Assembly: GCA_965224285.1 (NCBI GenBank)
Contig: OZ245043.1
Span: forward strand, 3,968,001-4,032,000
Length of the DNA: 64,000 nucleotides
Direction of reading: 5' to 3'
Source of the DNA: JAJCYK01 sp965224285
GTDB lineage: Bacteria > Bacteroidota > Bacteroidia > Cytophagales > Cyclobacteriaceae
Under the pieces are notes generated by a model, which had not been told where the DNA came from, made no database searches, and saw only the letters and a list, made by a program, of their open reading frames with translations. Each line of letters opens with the position of its first letter. Position 1 is the first letter of the stretch. Below, piece after piece: positions 1 through 7,758 of the stretch. A program made the translations under genes and the position numbers.

Positions 1-1286
1 TGGTTATCAGCCGCAGTGGAGAAGGTCTCCGACTTCTTGGTAGGGATGGTAGTATTACTTTCAATCAGCTTGGTGGATACTCCTCCCAGCGTTTCGATAC
101 CCAGGGAGAGCGGGGTAACATCCAGTAGCAGGACGTCCTTCACCTCACCGGTTAGTACGCCTCCCTGTATGGCTGCACCAATAGCCACCACTTCGTCGGG
201 ATTTACTCCTTTGGATGGCTTTTTGCCAAAATACTTCTCTACTTCTTCCTGCACCTTAGGTATCCTGGTGGATCCACCTACCAGAATTACCTCATCGATA
301 TCCGATGATGATAAGCCAGAATCCTTCATGGCTATTTTTACCGGCTCCATGGCCCGTTTGAACAAATTATCTGCCAACTGCTCAAATTTCGCTCTGCTCA
401 AAGATTTTACCAGGTGTTTGGGAATACCATCCACCGGCATAATGTAAGGCAGGTTGATCTCGGCATTGGTAGAACTGGATAATTCGATCTTGGCTTTTTC
501 CGCAGCTTCTTTTAATCGCTGTAAGGCCATCGGATCTTTTCGCAAGTCAATTCCTTCATCCTTCTTGAACTCCTCAGCTAACCAATCTATAATGACAGCA
601 TCAAAATCATCACCACCCAGGTGAACGTCACCATTGGTGGATTTTACTTCGAATACGCCATCTCCAAGTTCCAGAATGGAGATATCAAAGGTACCTCCTC
701 CCAGGTCAAATACGGCAATCTTCATGTCTGCATTCTTCTTGTCCAGGCCATAGGCCAGGGAAGCAGCGGTGGGCTCGTTAATGATACGCTTTACCTCGAG
801 TCCTGCTATTTGTCCGGCCTCTTTAGTCGCTTGCCTTTCCGCATCATTGAAGTATGCAGGAACCGTGATCACGGCATCTTTCACTTCAGTACCGAGGTAA
901 TCTTCTGCGGTAGACTTCATTTTCTGAAGGATCATGGCAGAGATTTCCTGCGGGGTATATAATCGGTCACCTATCTTAACCCTAACGGTATCATTATTAC
1001 CTTTCTCAAGGTCATAGGCAACATTTTTTCTTTCTTCGGCTACTTCGGAAAACTTTTTACCCATGAACCGCTTGACGGAGCTAATGGTGTGCTTAGGGTT
1101 GGTTATAGCCTGTCTTTTAGCAGGATCACCAACTTTGCGCTCGCCGTCACCTTCGTCGAGGAAGGCAACAATAGACGGGGTGGTCCTTCGACCCTCGCTA
1201 TTGGGGATCACTACGGGCTCATTCCCCTCCATCACCGCCACACAGGAGTTAGTCGTTCCTAAATCAATTCCTATAATTTTTCCCAT
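1..1286 (-). CDS. dnaK: Chaperone protein DnaK (Hsp70), 5' part only
   Basis: ATP-dependent cytosolic Hsp70 chaperone that binds unfolded peptide segments with DnaJ and GrpE. Reading the minus strand from the ATG at 1284-1286 gives MGKIIGIDLGTTNS, the phosphate-1 loop of the actin-like ATPase domain. Further on come the motifs VPAYFNDAERQAT, INEPTAASLAYGLD, FDLGGGTFDIS and VGGSTRIP. About 428 residues are inside the window: the whole nucleotide-binding domain and the first strands of the substrate-binding domain (LLLDVTPLSLGIET). The C-terminal part and stop lie beyond the left edge. The gene is divergent from prfC across a 222-base spacer. Identification is secure because Hsp70 is strongly conserved. 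Confidence 0.98.
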   Translation of the reverse strand, partial: MGKIIGIDLGTTNSCVAVMEGNEPVVIPNSEGRRTTPSIVAFLDEGDGERKVGDPAKRQAITNPKHTISSVKRFMGKKFSEVAEERKNVAYDLEKGNNDTVRVKIGDRLYTPQEISAMILQKMKSTAEDYLGTEVKDAVITVPAYFNDAERQATKEAGQIAGLEVKRIINEPTAASLAYGLDKKNADMKIAVFDLGGGTFDISILELGDGVFEVKSTNGDVHLGGDDFDAVIIDWLAEEFKKDEGIDLRKDPMALQRLKEAAEKAKIELSSSTNAEINLPYIMPVDGIPKHLVKSLSRAKFEQLADNLFKRAMEPVKIAMKDSGLSSSDIDEVILVGGSTRIPKVQEEVEKYFGKKPSKGVNPDEVVAIGAAIQGGVLTGEVKDVLLLDVTPLSLGIETLGGVSTKLIESNTTIPTKKSETFSTAADN

Positions 1287-1508
1287 GATGTATTTTTATT
1301 CAAAATGATATTGCTTTTTGATGTTTTAGTAATCAATGGTTATGCCAATACCCGCTTGGGTTCAAATTTGTGCCATAATGGCAGATATCCCCCCGTATAG
1401 TTAGCCATACTGGATTATATGACAGCACATTTCCCCTTAGCCGCCCACAATTACTGCCACAATTAAGTAATTTTTGGTACCTTTGGCGCTTTTAAAATTT
1501 GCAACAGT
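1287..1508. promoter_or_regulatory. Divergent intergenic region dnaK / prfC with an inverted repeat
   Basis: This 222-base spacer must hold the promoters of dnaK (minus) and prfC (plus). TGCCATAATGGCA at 1371-1383 is a 6-bp inverted repeat around one base, about 85 bases upstream of dnaK. A related half-site, TATGCC, lies at 1341-1346. I see no CIRCE element. A heat-shock operator role for the repeat is a guess from position only. Confidence 0.3.
1454..1485 (+). promoter_or_regulatory. Candidate prfC promoter (Bacteroidota type)
   Basis: TACCTTTG at 1478-1485 matches the Bacteroidota primary-sigma -7 consensus TAnnTTTG exactly. The -33 region has only a weak ACTG at about 1453-1456. The element ends 23 bases before the prfC ATG, which suits a short 5' leader. 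Consensus matching only. Confidence 0.4.
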
Positions 1509-3089
1509 ATGCGATTGAAGGATGAGGTAGCCAGGAGAAGGACCTTTGGGATTATCAGCCACCCCGATGCTGGCAAAACAACTTTGACGGAAAAACTATT
1601 GCTCTATGGGGGAGCCATCAAGGAGGCTGGAGCAGTGAAAAGCAGCAAGATAAATCGACACGCAACCTCAGACTTCATGGAAATTGAGAAACAGCGGGGG
1701 ATTTCGGTGGCCACCTCAGTAATGGGCTTTGAATATAAGGGAATCAAAATCAACCTGTTGGATACCCCGGGGCACCAGGATTTTGCTGAGGACACCTATA
1801 GAACATTGACCGCAGTGGACAGTGTGATTATGGTGATCGATTGCGTGAAGGGGGTGGAAACCCAAACTGAAAAGCTCATGGAGGTCTGTCGCATGCGCAA
1901 TACTCCGGTTATAGTATTCATCAATAAGCTTGACCGGGAGGGGCGCGATCCTTATGATCTGCTGGACGAGATCGAACAGAAGTTAGACATAGTTGTAGGT
2001 CCGTTAAGCTGGCCTGTCGGAATGGGTAAAAGCTTTCAGGGAGTTTACGATCTCTATCAGCAGAGGTTACTACTTTTTCAATCACAGAAGAATAAAATTA
2101 GCGAACAGGTGATTCGCATTGACAATCTACAGGACCAGGTATTAAACGAGGAATTAGGAGAGAGCGCTGCCGATCAGCTACGGGAGGAAGTGGAGTTGAT
2201 CGAAGGAGTATACCCATCTTTCAATTCAAATGAATATTTGAAAGGCAGTATGGCTCCGGTATTTTTTGGCAGTGCTGTAAATAATTTTGGAGTCCGTGAA
2301 TTACTGGATTGCTTCGTTGACGTAGCTCCGGCACCACAGCCACGCTCTACTGAGATCAGAGAGATCCATCCTGGCGAATCAGAGTGCTCCGGATTTGTTT
2401 TTAAGATCCATGCTAATATAGACCCCAACCATCGCAATCGTATTGCCTTTGTCAGAGTATGTTCGGGAAAATTTCAAAGGGGTAGCTTTTATCATCACGT
2501 GCGTTTGGATAAGAAACTCCGGTTCAATAATGTGACCGCTTTTATGGCTCAAAGTAAGGAAACTATCGAGGAGGCGTACCCCGGGGATATAGTAGGCCTG
2601 TATGATACCGGAAACCTGAAAATTGGTGATACCCTTACAGAAGGGGAAAGCGGCCTTTACCGCGGTATTCCCAGCTTTTCACCGGAGATTTTTAAGGAAG
2701 TGGTGAATTTGGATGCCATGAAATCAAAACAATTGGAAAAGGGATTAAAGCAATTGATGGACGAAGGCCTGGCCCAATTATTTGTATTTGAGTTGGGGTC
2801 CCGTAAGGTAGTAGGTACTGTAGGGTTGCTGCAGTTTGAAGTTATACAACATAGACTAGCCCACGAATATGGTGCAAAATGCCAATTTAGACCGGTGTCT
2901 TTGTACAAAGCCTGCTGGATTGGAGGCGAAAACCCACAAGCCCTCAGGGAATTTATAAATTCTAAACAGCGGCATATCGCTCGGGATAAAGATGGCAAGC
3001 TGGTGTTTATGGCTGAAACTAAGCCTTGGTTGCAGATGGTGGTAGACAATTATCCTGAAATAACATTCAGGGCTACCTCTGAGGCCTGA
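1509..3089 (+). CDS. prfC: Peptide chain release factor 3 (RF3)
   Basis: Translational GTPase that recycles RF1/RF2 from the ribosome after peptide release. The protein is 526 residues, the usual RF3 length. The P-loop SHPDAGKT is at residues 17-24, the switch II motif DTPGH at 85-89 and the guanine-specificity motif NKLD near 139. An EF-Tu-like domain 2 and the RF3-specific C-terminal domain follow. It is separated from dnaK by its own promoter region and followed by a hairpin at 3095-3127, so it is probably a single-gene unit. The long G domain with SHPDAGKT separates RF3 from EF-G and LepA. Confidence 0.96.
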   Translation: MRLKDEVARRRTFGIISHPDAGKTTLTEKLLLYGGAIKEAGAVKSSKINRHATSDFMEIEKQRGISVATSVMGFEYKGIKINLLDTPGHQDFAEDTYRTLTAVDSVIMVIDCVKGVETQTEKLMEVCRMRNTPVIVFINKLDREGRDPYDLLDEIEQKLDIVVGPLSWPVGMGKSFQGVYDLYQQRLLLFQSQKNKISEQVIRIDNLQDQVLNEELGESAADQLREEVELIEGVYPSFNSNEYLKGSMAPVFFGSAVNNFGVRELLDCFVDVAPAPQPRSTEIREIHPGESECSGFVFKIHANIDPNHRNRIAFVRVCSGKFQRGSFYHHVRLDKKLRFNNVTAFMAQSKETIEEAYPGDIVGLYDTGNLKIGDTLTEGESGLYRGIPSFSPEIFKEVVNLDAMKSKQLEKGLKQLMDEGLAQLFVFELGSRKVVGTVGLLQFEVIQHRLAHEYGAKCQFRPVSLYKACWIGGENPQALREFINSKQRHIARDKDGKLVFMAETKPWLQMVVDNYPEITFRATSEA

Positions 3090-3094
3090 AAAGT

Positions 3095-3127
3095 AATTGG
3101 CTCGACCCCGGTGGGGTCAAGCCAATT
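3095..3127. terminator. Strong hairpin between convergent prfC and the 178-aa gene
   Basis: AATTGGCT (3095-3102) pairs with AGCCAATT (3120-3127), and inside it GACCCC (3104-3109) pairs with GGGGTC (3113-3118) around a GGT loop. The only interruption is one C/A mismatch. There is no T-tract on either side, so it is a stable 3'-end hairpin rather than a textbook intrinsic terminator. It starts 6 bases after the prfC stop. Confidence 0.5.
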
Positions 3128-3194
3128 GGGAATTGAGGTGGATCAATTGCTCTTTAAGGGTGTAGCCTGGCTAAATTAGTTGTGAGGCGCTCAA

Positions 3195-3731
3195 TTACAC
3201 CTGACTGATCTGTACGTTCCCTTCCAGGTCAAATTCCAACCAAATATACTTCTGATCCTTTTTGACAGCCAGTAAGTAGAACGTACCGTTTGGAGTATCT
3301 TTTAGGTAAAATTTAGCCAATTCATGGGAGTTATATTGTGAATCCAGGTATTGGCTGATCGCCTTGGGAAGCTCTTTCTGAGTTAACTTAGTGAAACTTT
3401 TTATCCAATGACCCCGGCGGTCATAGTAAGCAAACATCTCTTCTCCTCCCTGCTCAAATCTTATCTTATAACGGTCCTCTTTAATTACCCAGTGAACATT
3501 TACCGCTTCACGATACTTGGCCTGAAAAGAGGCCTGTATGTTGGACGGTATTTCATCAGTAGAAGGGGTCAGATAAGATTCCTGCGGGGCATTGTCTTCA
3601 GAAATGTAACTGACTTTGGCATCGTTCATAAAATGCACTCTGGCCTGAAGCATTTCATCCGCCAATACTTCTTGAGCCCGCATCCCCATCCCCACTGACA
3701 TCATAAGTATTAATAATCCAAGTTTTTTCAT
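3195..3731 (-). CDS. Secreted PepSY-like (DUF2874-type) protein
   Basis: 178-residue exported protein. Residues 1-20 form a signal peptide (MKKLGLLILMMSVGMGMRAQ) with likely cleavage after AQ or shortly beyond. The mature part carries the pattern of Bacteroidota PepSY-like periplasmic proteins: a helix with an FQAKYREAVNVHW stretch near residue 70, then beta strands rich in K, Y and E (YKIRFEQGGEEMFAYYDRRG), then a second alpha/beta half. PepSY-like proteins are thought to bind or inhibit other envelope proteins, but their targets are unknown. No neighbour gives a clue to function. The family call is from pattern recognition. Confidence 0.6.
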   Translation of the reverse strand: MKKLGLLILMMSVGMGMRAQEVLADEMLQARVHFMNDAKVSYISEDNAPQESYLTPSTDEIPSNIQASFQAKYREAVNVHWVIKEDRYKIRFEQGGEEMFAYYDRRGHWIKSFTKLTQKELPKAISQYLDSQYNSHELAKFYLKDTPNGTFYLLAVKKDQKYIWLEFDLEGNVQISQV

Positions 3732-3934
3732 AGTGGTTACCTGTTTGGCAGAGGGAGTCCATTTCCATGCCCAAATACCTGGAAATAGTATTTTTTTTAT
3801 AGAATCACTCCTATGTACTTGATAATCAGATTCATCAATAAGAAAAAAATTATTTCACGGTTTAATGCAACAATGGATATATTACATCAAATTGAGAAAG
3901 TTTTTCCAAATTGAGAACCGCATAATGACCTATC
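3732..3934. repeat. Divergent spacer with an 11-base direct repeat
   Basis: This 203-base AT-rich spacer separates the secreted protein gene (minus) from the pseudouridine synthase gene (plus). CAAATTGAGAA occurs at 3888-3898 and again at 3907-3917, a 19-base period ending 17 bases before the synthase ATG. Nothing else is recognisable here. Confidence 0.35.
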
Positions 3935-4606
3935 ATGGAACTCAAGGTAATATATGAAGATAATCATCTGATCGGTATTAATAAACCTCCTGGTTTGTTG
4001 GTTCAGGGGGATAGAACTGGGGATATCACTGTTATAGATCAAGTCAGTGAATATTTGCGACATAAATATCACAAACCGGGTAAGGTATTTGTGGGACTTA
4101 TTCATCGTCTGGATCGTCCGGTTAGTGGTGTATTGCTGATAGCACGTACCTCGAAGGCATTAACCCGAATGAACCTTGCCTTTCAGCAAAGGGAGGTACA
4201 AAAAACCTATTGGGCTGTAATCAATGGGACCCTGCCAATGGACCGGGGGAGACTGGAAGATTGGTTGATCAAGGATCATAGAAAGAATAAAGCTAAAGTA
4301 TACAAACCTCATTCACCCGGAGCCAAAAAAGCTGTTTTGGATTATCACCTTCTGCGGACCCATGGCAAGCGCCGCTTGGTAGTGGTAGAGCCCTCCACAG
4401 GTCGACCACATCAGATAAGGGTTCAACTTAGTGCAGTGGGCTGCCCAATCATGGGTGACCGCAAGTATGGTTACATGGGAAAGTCTACCGGAGCGATAGC
4501 ATTACATGCCCGTCAGCTGGATTTTATTCACCCTGTAAGGCGGGATAGAATCAACCTGACAGCAGATCCACCGGAATTGCCTTATTGGCAAAATATTACT
4601 CCATAA
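3935..4606 (+). CDS. RluA-family 23S rRNA/tRNA pseudouridine synthase
   Basis: Isomerises uridine to pseudouridine in structured RNA. It has 223 residues, shorter than RluC or RluD because there is no N-terminal S4 domain. The catalytic motif HRLDRPVSGV is at residues 57-66, with Asp60 the expected nucleophile. The later conserved segment GRPHQIRVQLSAVGCPIMGD supports the RluA class. Single-domain RluA proteins include RluA, TruC and RsuA-like enzymes, and the target base cannot be told from the sequence. The gene ends at a bidirectional terminator shared with the next, convergent gene. Confidence 0.9.
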   Translation: MELKVIYEDNHLIGINKPPGLLVQGDRTGDITVIDQVSEYLRHKYHKPGKVFVGLIHRLDRPVSGVLLIARTSKALTRMNLAFQQREVQKTYWAVINGTLPMDRGRLEDWLIKDHRKNKAKVYKPHSPGAKKAVLDYHLLRTHGKRRLVVVEPSTGRPHQIRVQLSAVGCPIMGDRKYGYMGKSTGAIALHARQLDFIHPVRRDRINLTADPPELPYWQNITP

Positions 4607-4633
4607 AAATAGTCCGCAATCGCGGACTATTTT
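4606..4633. terminator. Bidirectional intrinsic terminator
   Basis: A perfect 12-bp stem: AAAATAGTCCGC (4606-4617) pairs with GCGGACTATTTT (4622-4633) around the loop AATC. A-runs and T-runs flank it on both strands. It starts in the last base of the synthase stop codon and lies 7 bases from the stop of the convergent DUF4332 gene, so it can serve both. Confidence 0.85.
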
Positions 4634-4639
4634 AAAAAT

Positions 4640-5047
4640 TTAGTGGGTAATCATCGGCTTAAGCCTTTTGGCATGTGCCACCCATTTTTGTACAAATTTC
4701 ACGCTCGGCGGTCTGCGAACCAATTTCTTGGATGTATTTACATCCAGCATCTTAGCATGAAGATTTTCAGGTTTGCGATTCCTTAACTCCTTCACGGTAT
4801 CAACTCCTGAGGCTTCTAAAAGTTCCGCATATTCACTACCTACTCCTTTAATGCGATACAGGTCTGCCATATTGGCCCATTTCAGGATTTTCTTTTCATC
4901 AATGCCACTTACCTTAGAGGCTTCTTTTCTACCGGCTTTGGTTGCACAGGACTTCAATAATCCTCCTACTGAGGTTATGCCGCACTTTGCCAGTTTTTTG
5001 GCATTAGTTACTCCGATTCCTTCAATGTCGGATATTTTCTTCGCCAT
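4640..5047 (-). CDS. DUF4332 helix-hairpin-helix protein
   Basis: 135-residue soluble protein with repeated helix-hairpin-helix-like units: IEGIGVTNAKKLAKCGITSV near residues 8-27 and RIKGVGSEYAELLEASGV near 64-81. This is the pattern of DUF4332, related to the HhH units of DNA-binding proteins. Nonspecific nucleic-acid binding is an inference from the fold, and no catalytic residues are visible. The C-terminus is basic (RRPPSVKFVQKWVAHAKRLK). It lies beside the dodecin gene on the same strand with a 70-base gap, so the two may share a transcript. Confidence 0.75.
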   Translation of the reverse strand: MAKKISDIEGIGVTNAKKLAKCGITSVGGLLKSCATKAGRKEASKVSGIDEKKILKWANMADLYRIKGVGSEYAELLEASGVDTVKELRNRKPENLHAKMLDVNTSKKLVRRPPSVKFVQKWVAHAKRLKPMITH

Positions 5048-5117
5048 AATTATTTGGATTTAAAAAAGTTAGTTAGATAATTTTTGCTAAATATAAAAAA
5101 AGAAATAAATAATTCTA

Positions 5118-5318
5118 TTATTCGACCTCAAAGGTGACTTTAGCGTTTATCCGGTATTTGGCAATTTTACCGTTTTTGATCACACAGCTTTGATTGCTGA
5201 TATTGATCGAACGAAGATTTTTAAGTGATTTTGAAGCTTCCTTAGCGGCTAAAGCTGCGGCATCTTCCCAACTTTTATCGGACTCTGCCATCAACTCGAT
5301 TACTTTTAATACAGACAT
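5118..5318 (-). CDS. Dodecin family flavin-binding protein
   Basis: 66-residue protein with the dodecin pattern: a strand MSVLKVIELMAES, one helix (SWEDAAALAAKEASKSL), and two further strands ending in a hydrophobic/acidic tail. Dodecins assemble into hollow dodecamers that store or buffer flavins (or coenzyme A in some bacteria) in the cytoplasm. The usual central tryptophan that stacks on flavin is not obvious in the SINISNQSCVIKNGKI segment, where W is expected in archaeal dodecins, so the ligand is uncertain. Length is typical of the family. Confidence 0.85.
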   Translation of the reverse strand: MSVLKVIELMAESDKSWEDAAALAAKEASKSLKNLRSINISNQSCVIKNGKIAKYRINAKVTFEVE

Positions 5319-5379
5319 ACTACTTACAGATTAAATTGGTGTTTATAACTTTATTGTAGGGTTACAACTCAAATGGTGA

Positions 5380-5387
5380 CAAAACTA
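5380..5387 (-). promoter_or_regulatory. Candidate -7 element upstream of dodecin
   Basis: On the minus strand TAGTTTTG matches TAnnTTTG, about 62 bases before the dodecin ATG. No good -33 TTTG is at the expected distance. The rest of the 146-base gap (5319-5464) shows nothing recognisable. Confidence 0.28.
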
Positions 5388-5464
5388 ATTGATCCGCGGC
5401 CAGCATGCTGAACCCCGTCCAAGATAATAATTAAATAGGTAAGATATAAATTTGAATTTTGTAA

Positions 5465-7006
5465 TTAACGACGCCTGCTGCGTGAAGAAACTCCCAGTAC
5501 CCCTAGTAAGCCCCTGGAGAGCTCCCGCACCAATGTTCGCCCTAGTTGCCTTACCATGGTATTTTTACTCATGGTTTCCAAGAAAGATGGCTCACGTCGG
5601 CTAGATCCTCGTTTGGGTTTCCTGGTCACTTCGATTTCCTGTTGACGCGCTGCTTTTTCCAGTTTCTTGGTAAGTTTCTCATAGGCGCTTTCACGGTCAA
5701 TCTCCTCATTGTAGTGATCTATCAACTGGGAAGATTTCATTAAGGAACGCCGCTCGGCGTCACTAATAATATCCATTCGGCTGTATGGTGCTTTGAGCAG
5801 GGTGCGAACCAGCGGGGTAGGAATGCCCTTTTCATTAAGTACCGTTACCATAGCTTCCCCAATTCCGAGTTTGGTAAGTTCTTTGGCAGTATCGTAATAT
5901 TCGGATAATGGGTAATTCTCTGCCGCCAGTTTAATTGCTTTACGGTCTTTGGCAGTGAATGCTCTAAGGGCGTGTTGAATCTTCATTCCCAGCTGCCCCA
6001 ATACTTCAGCAGGAATATCCGCCGGAGACTGGGTTACAAAAAATAATCCTACACCTTTGGAACGGATTAACTTTACTATAGTCTCTATCTGGCTTAGTAA
6101 CGCCTTACTGGCCTCCTTAAAAATGAGATGAGCCTCATCAATAAAAATCACTAATTTAGGAAGATCCTGATCACCTCTCTCTGGAAAAGTTTCATAGATC
6201 TCAGCCAATAAGCAAAGCATAAAAGTGGAAAACATTTTAGGTCTTTCCTGGATATCCACCAATCTGAGGATATTAATAACCCCGTGGTTGTCCTTGGTTC
6301 TGACTAGATCCTGCACCTCAAAGGACCTTTCACCAAAAAACAAATCAGCACCTTGCTCTTCAATCTCAATTATCTTCCGCATAATGGCCCCTACCGAGGC
6401 AGTGCTGATACGACCATATTCTTTCTCAATTTCCGCTTTACCTTCATTAGACAGATATCGCAAAGCCAAACGGAAATCTTTGAGATCGAGCAGTGGAAGT
6501 TGGTGATCATCACAATATTTAAAAACCAGGGCCGCTACGCCGGTTTGAGTATCGTTCAGGCCCAGGATTTTACTGAATAATACCGGTCCAAATTCAGAAA
6601 CCGTGGCCCTCATTCTCACACCATCCTCATCGGAGATGGTCAGTAACTCAACTGGGTAGGATTTAGGTGTCCATGGAACTCCGATTTTTTGATGCCTTTC
6701 CTCAATTTTGGGGTGGCCATCGCCAGGCTGGGATAATCCGCTGAGATCGCCTTTAATATCCATCAATAAAACCGGCACGCCCATCTCCGATAGACCTTCA
6801 GCTAAATTCTGTAAACTTTTGGTTTTTCCGGTACCGGTAGCTCCGGCGATCAATCCATGTCGGTTAAATGTTTTGAATGGCGCTGACACTGGGAGGTTTA
6901 CAACGGCCTCTTGGTTAAGCATGCCGGTACCTAATAGCATTGAATCTCCCTTGAAGGTATATCCTTTACTGATTTCTTTACGAAATTTCTCAGTGGTTGC
7001 TGTCAT
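5465..7006 (-). CDS. HerA-like / DUF853 ATPase
   Basis: 513-residue FtsK/HerA-superfamily P-loop ATPase. Walker A is GATGTGKTKS at residues 55-64, and the Walker B-type segment LVIFIDEAHLIF lies near residue 287. A VTQSPADIP sensor region and a basic C-terminal tail (SSRSRRR) follow. It matches the stand-alone DUF853 (YjgR-like) group, often annotated as helicase HerA-like. A role in DNA translocation or repair is inferred from the superfamily. There is no adjacent nurA nuclease gene, so this is not the archaeal-type HerA-NurA pair, and there are no toxin or defence genes nearby. Confidence 0.88.
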   Translation of the reverse strand: MTATTEKFRKEISKGYTFKGDSMLLGTGMLNQEAVVNLPVSAPFKTFNRHGLIAGATGTGKTKSLQNLAEGLSEMGVPVLLMDIKGDLSGLSQPGDGHPKIEERHQKIGVPWTPKSYPVELLTISDEDGVRMRATVSEFGPVLFSKILGLNDTQTGVAALVFKYCDDHQLPLLDLKDFRLALRYLSNEGKAEIEKEYGRISTASVGAIMRKIIEIEEQGADLFFGERSFEVQDLVRTKDNHGVINILRLVDIQERPKMFSTFMLCLLAEIYETFPERGDQDLPKLVIFIDEAHLIFKEASKALLSQIETIVKLIRSKGVGLFFVTQSPADIPAEVLGQLGMKIQHALRAFTAKDRKAIKLAAENYPLSEYYDTAKELTKLGIGEAMVTVLNEKGIPTPLVRTLLKAPYSRMDIISDAERRSLMKSSQLIDHYNEEIDRESAYEKLTKKLEKAARQQEIEVTRKPKRGSSRREPSFLETMSKNTMVRQLGRTLVRELSRGLLGVLGVSSRSRRR

Positions 7007-7089
7007 GAAACGAATGATTTGGGGCTAATGTAGTAAACGGGGATTTAATTACCAACAGGACCAGTCTTGAGAAAAGGTGCGCCGGCAGA

Positions 7090-7746
7090 TCAGAATTTAG
7101 CCAGTACGGTACGTCCGGCCCGGGTTTTATCTCCTACATTGACCTCTACTTGAGCTTCTGGGGGAAGCAATACATCCACTCTTGATCCGAACTTTATAAA
7201 ACCAAAGACCTCCCCTTGTTTCACCATATCTCCTTTGCTGACATAACATTTTATCCTTCTGGCCATGGCTCCGGCGATTTGTCGTATCATTACTTCTGTT
7301 CCACTGCCGGTTTCTACTACCAGGGTAGTATGTTCATTCTCCTTACTAGATTTTGGATGCCAGGCTACCAGATATTTACCCGCATGATATTTGAAGAATT
7401 TGATTACGCCGGAGACGGGGTTGCGGTTTATGTGCACGTTAATAGGAGACATAAATATGCTGATCTGTCTTCGTGGTGCATCAAAGTACTCGGTTTCACT
7501 GGTTTCTTCTACTACTACCACCTTACCGTCTGCCGGTGCATATACCAGTGACTCATTTTCACTGACAATTACCTTAGGGTTTCGAAAAAATTGTAATACT
7601 AGAAAAAATAATATTATGCTAACTAAGAGCAGGGTTAATTCTGCCCCGTCCGACCAACCTAAAAATTGCCTTATCAGGAAATTTAGAGTGATCAAGAAAA
7701 AAGCTGTAACAAATAGTAATTTATAACCTTCTCTGTGAATAGTCAT
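7090..7746 (-). CDS. psd: Phosphatidylserine decarboxylase, short form
   Basis: Pyruvoyl-dependent membrane enzyme that converts phosphatidylserine to phosphatidylethanolamine. The 218-residue length and the self-cleavage site FGSRVD (Gly187-Ser188, which yields the pyruvoyl group) are those of the short, archaeal-like PSD-A family. Two membrane segments sit at residues 10-55. The conserved MSPINVHINRNPVSG segment is present. The gene follows gdhA by 12 bases on the same strand, and cdsA, the upstream step of phospholipid synthesis, is nearby, so coregulation is plausible. No pssA is seen in the window. Confidence 0.93.
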   Translation of the reverse strand: MTIHREGYKLLFVTAFFLITLNFLIRQFLGWSDGAELTLLLVSIILFFLVLQFFRNPKVIVSENESLVYAPADGKVVVVEETSETEYFDAPRRQISIFMSPINVHINRNPVSGVIKFFKYHAGKYLVAWHPKSSKENEHTTLVVETGSGTEVMIRQIAGAMARRIKCYVSKGDMVKQGEVFGFIKFGSRVDVLLPPEAQVEVNVGDKTRAGRTVLAKF

Positions 7747-7758
7747 GGGTCAGCTCAA

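Noticed and set aside
16..1308. Open frames on the plus strand across dnaK (143, 113 and 81 residues)
   Set aside because: They are antisense shadows of the DnaK coding frame and have no recognisable domain or promoter.
1340..1400. Sigma-54-like TGGCAC...TTGA upstream of dnaK
   Set aside because: The GG-to-GA distance is one base short of the required -24/-12 spacing, and the -12 GC is replaced by GA.
5465..7006. Possible defence system built on the HerA-like ATPase
   Set aside because: There is no NurA, Sir2, DUF4297 or other effector beside it; neighbours are psd and dodecin.
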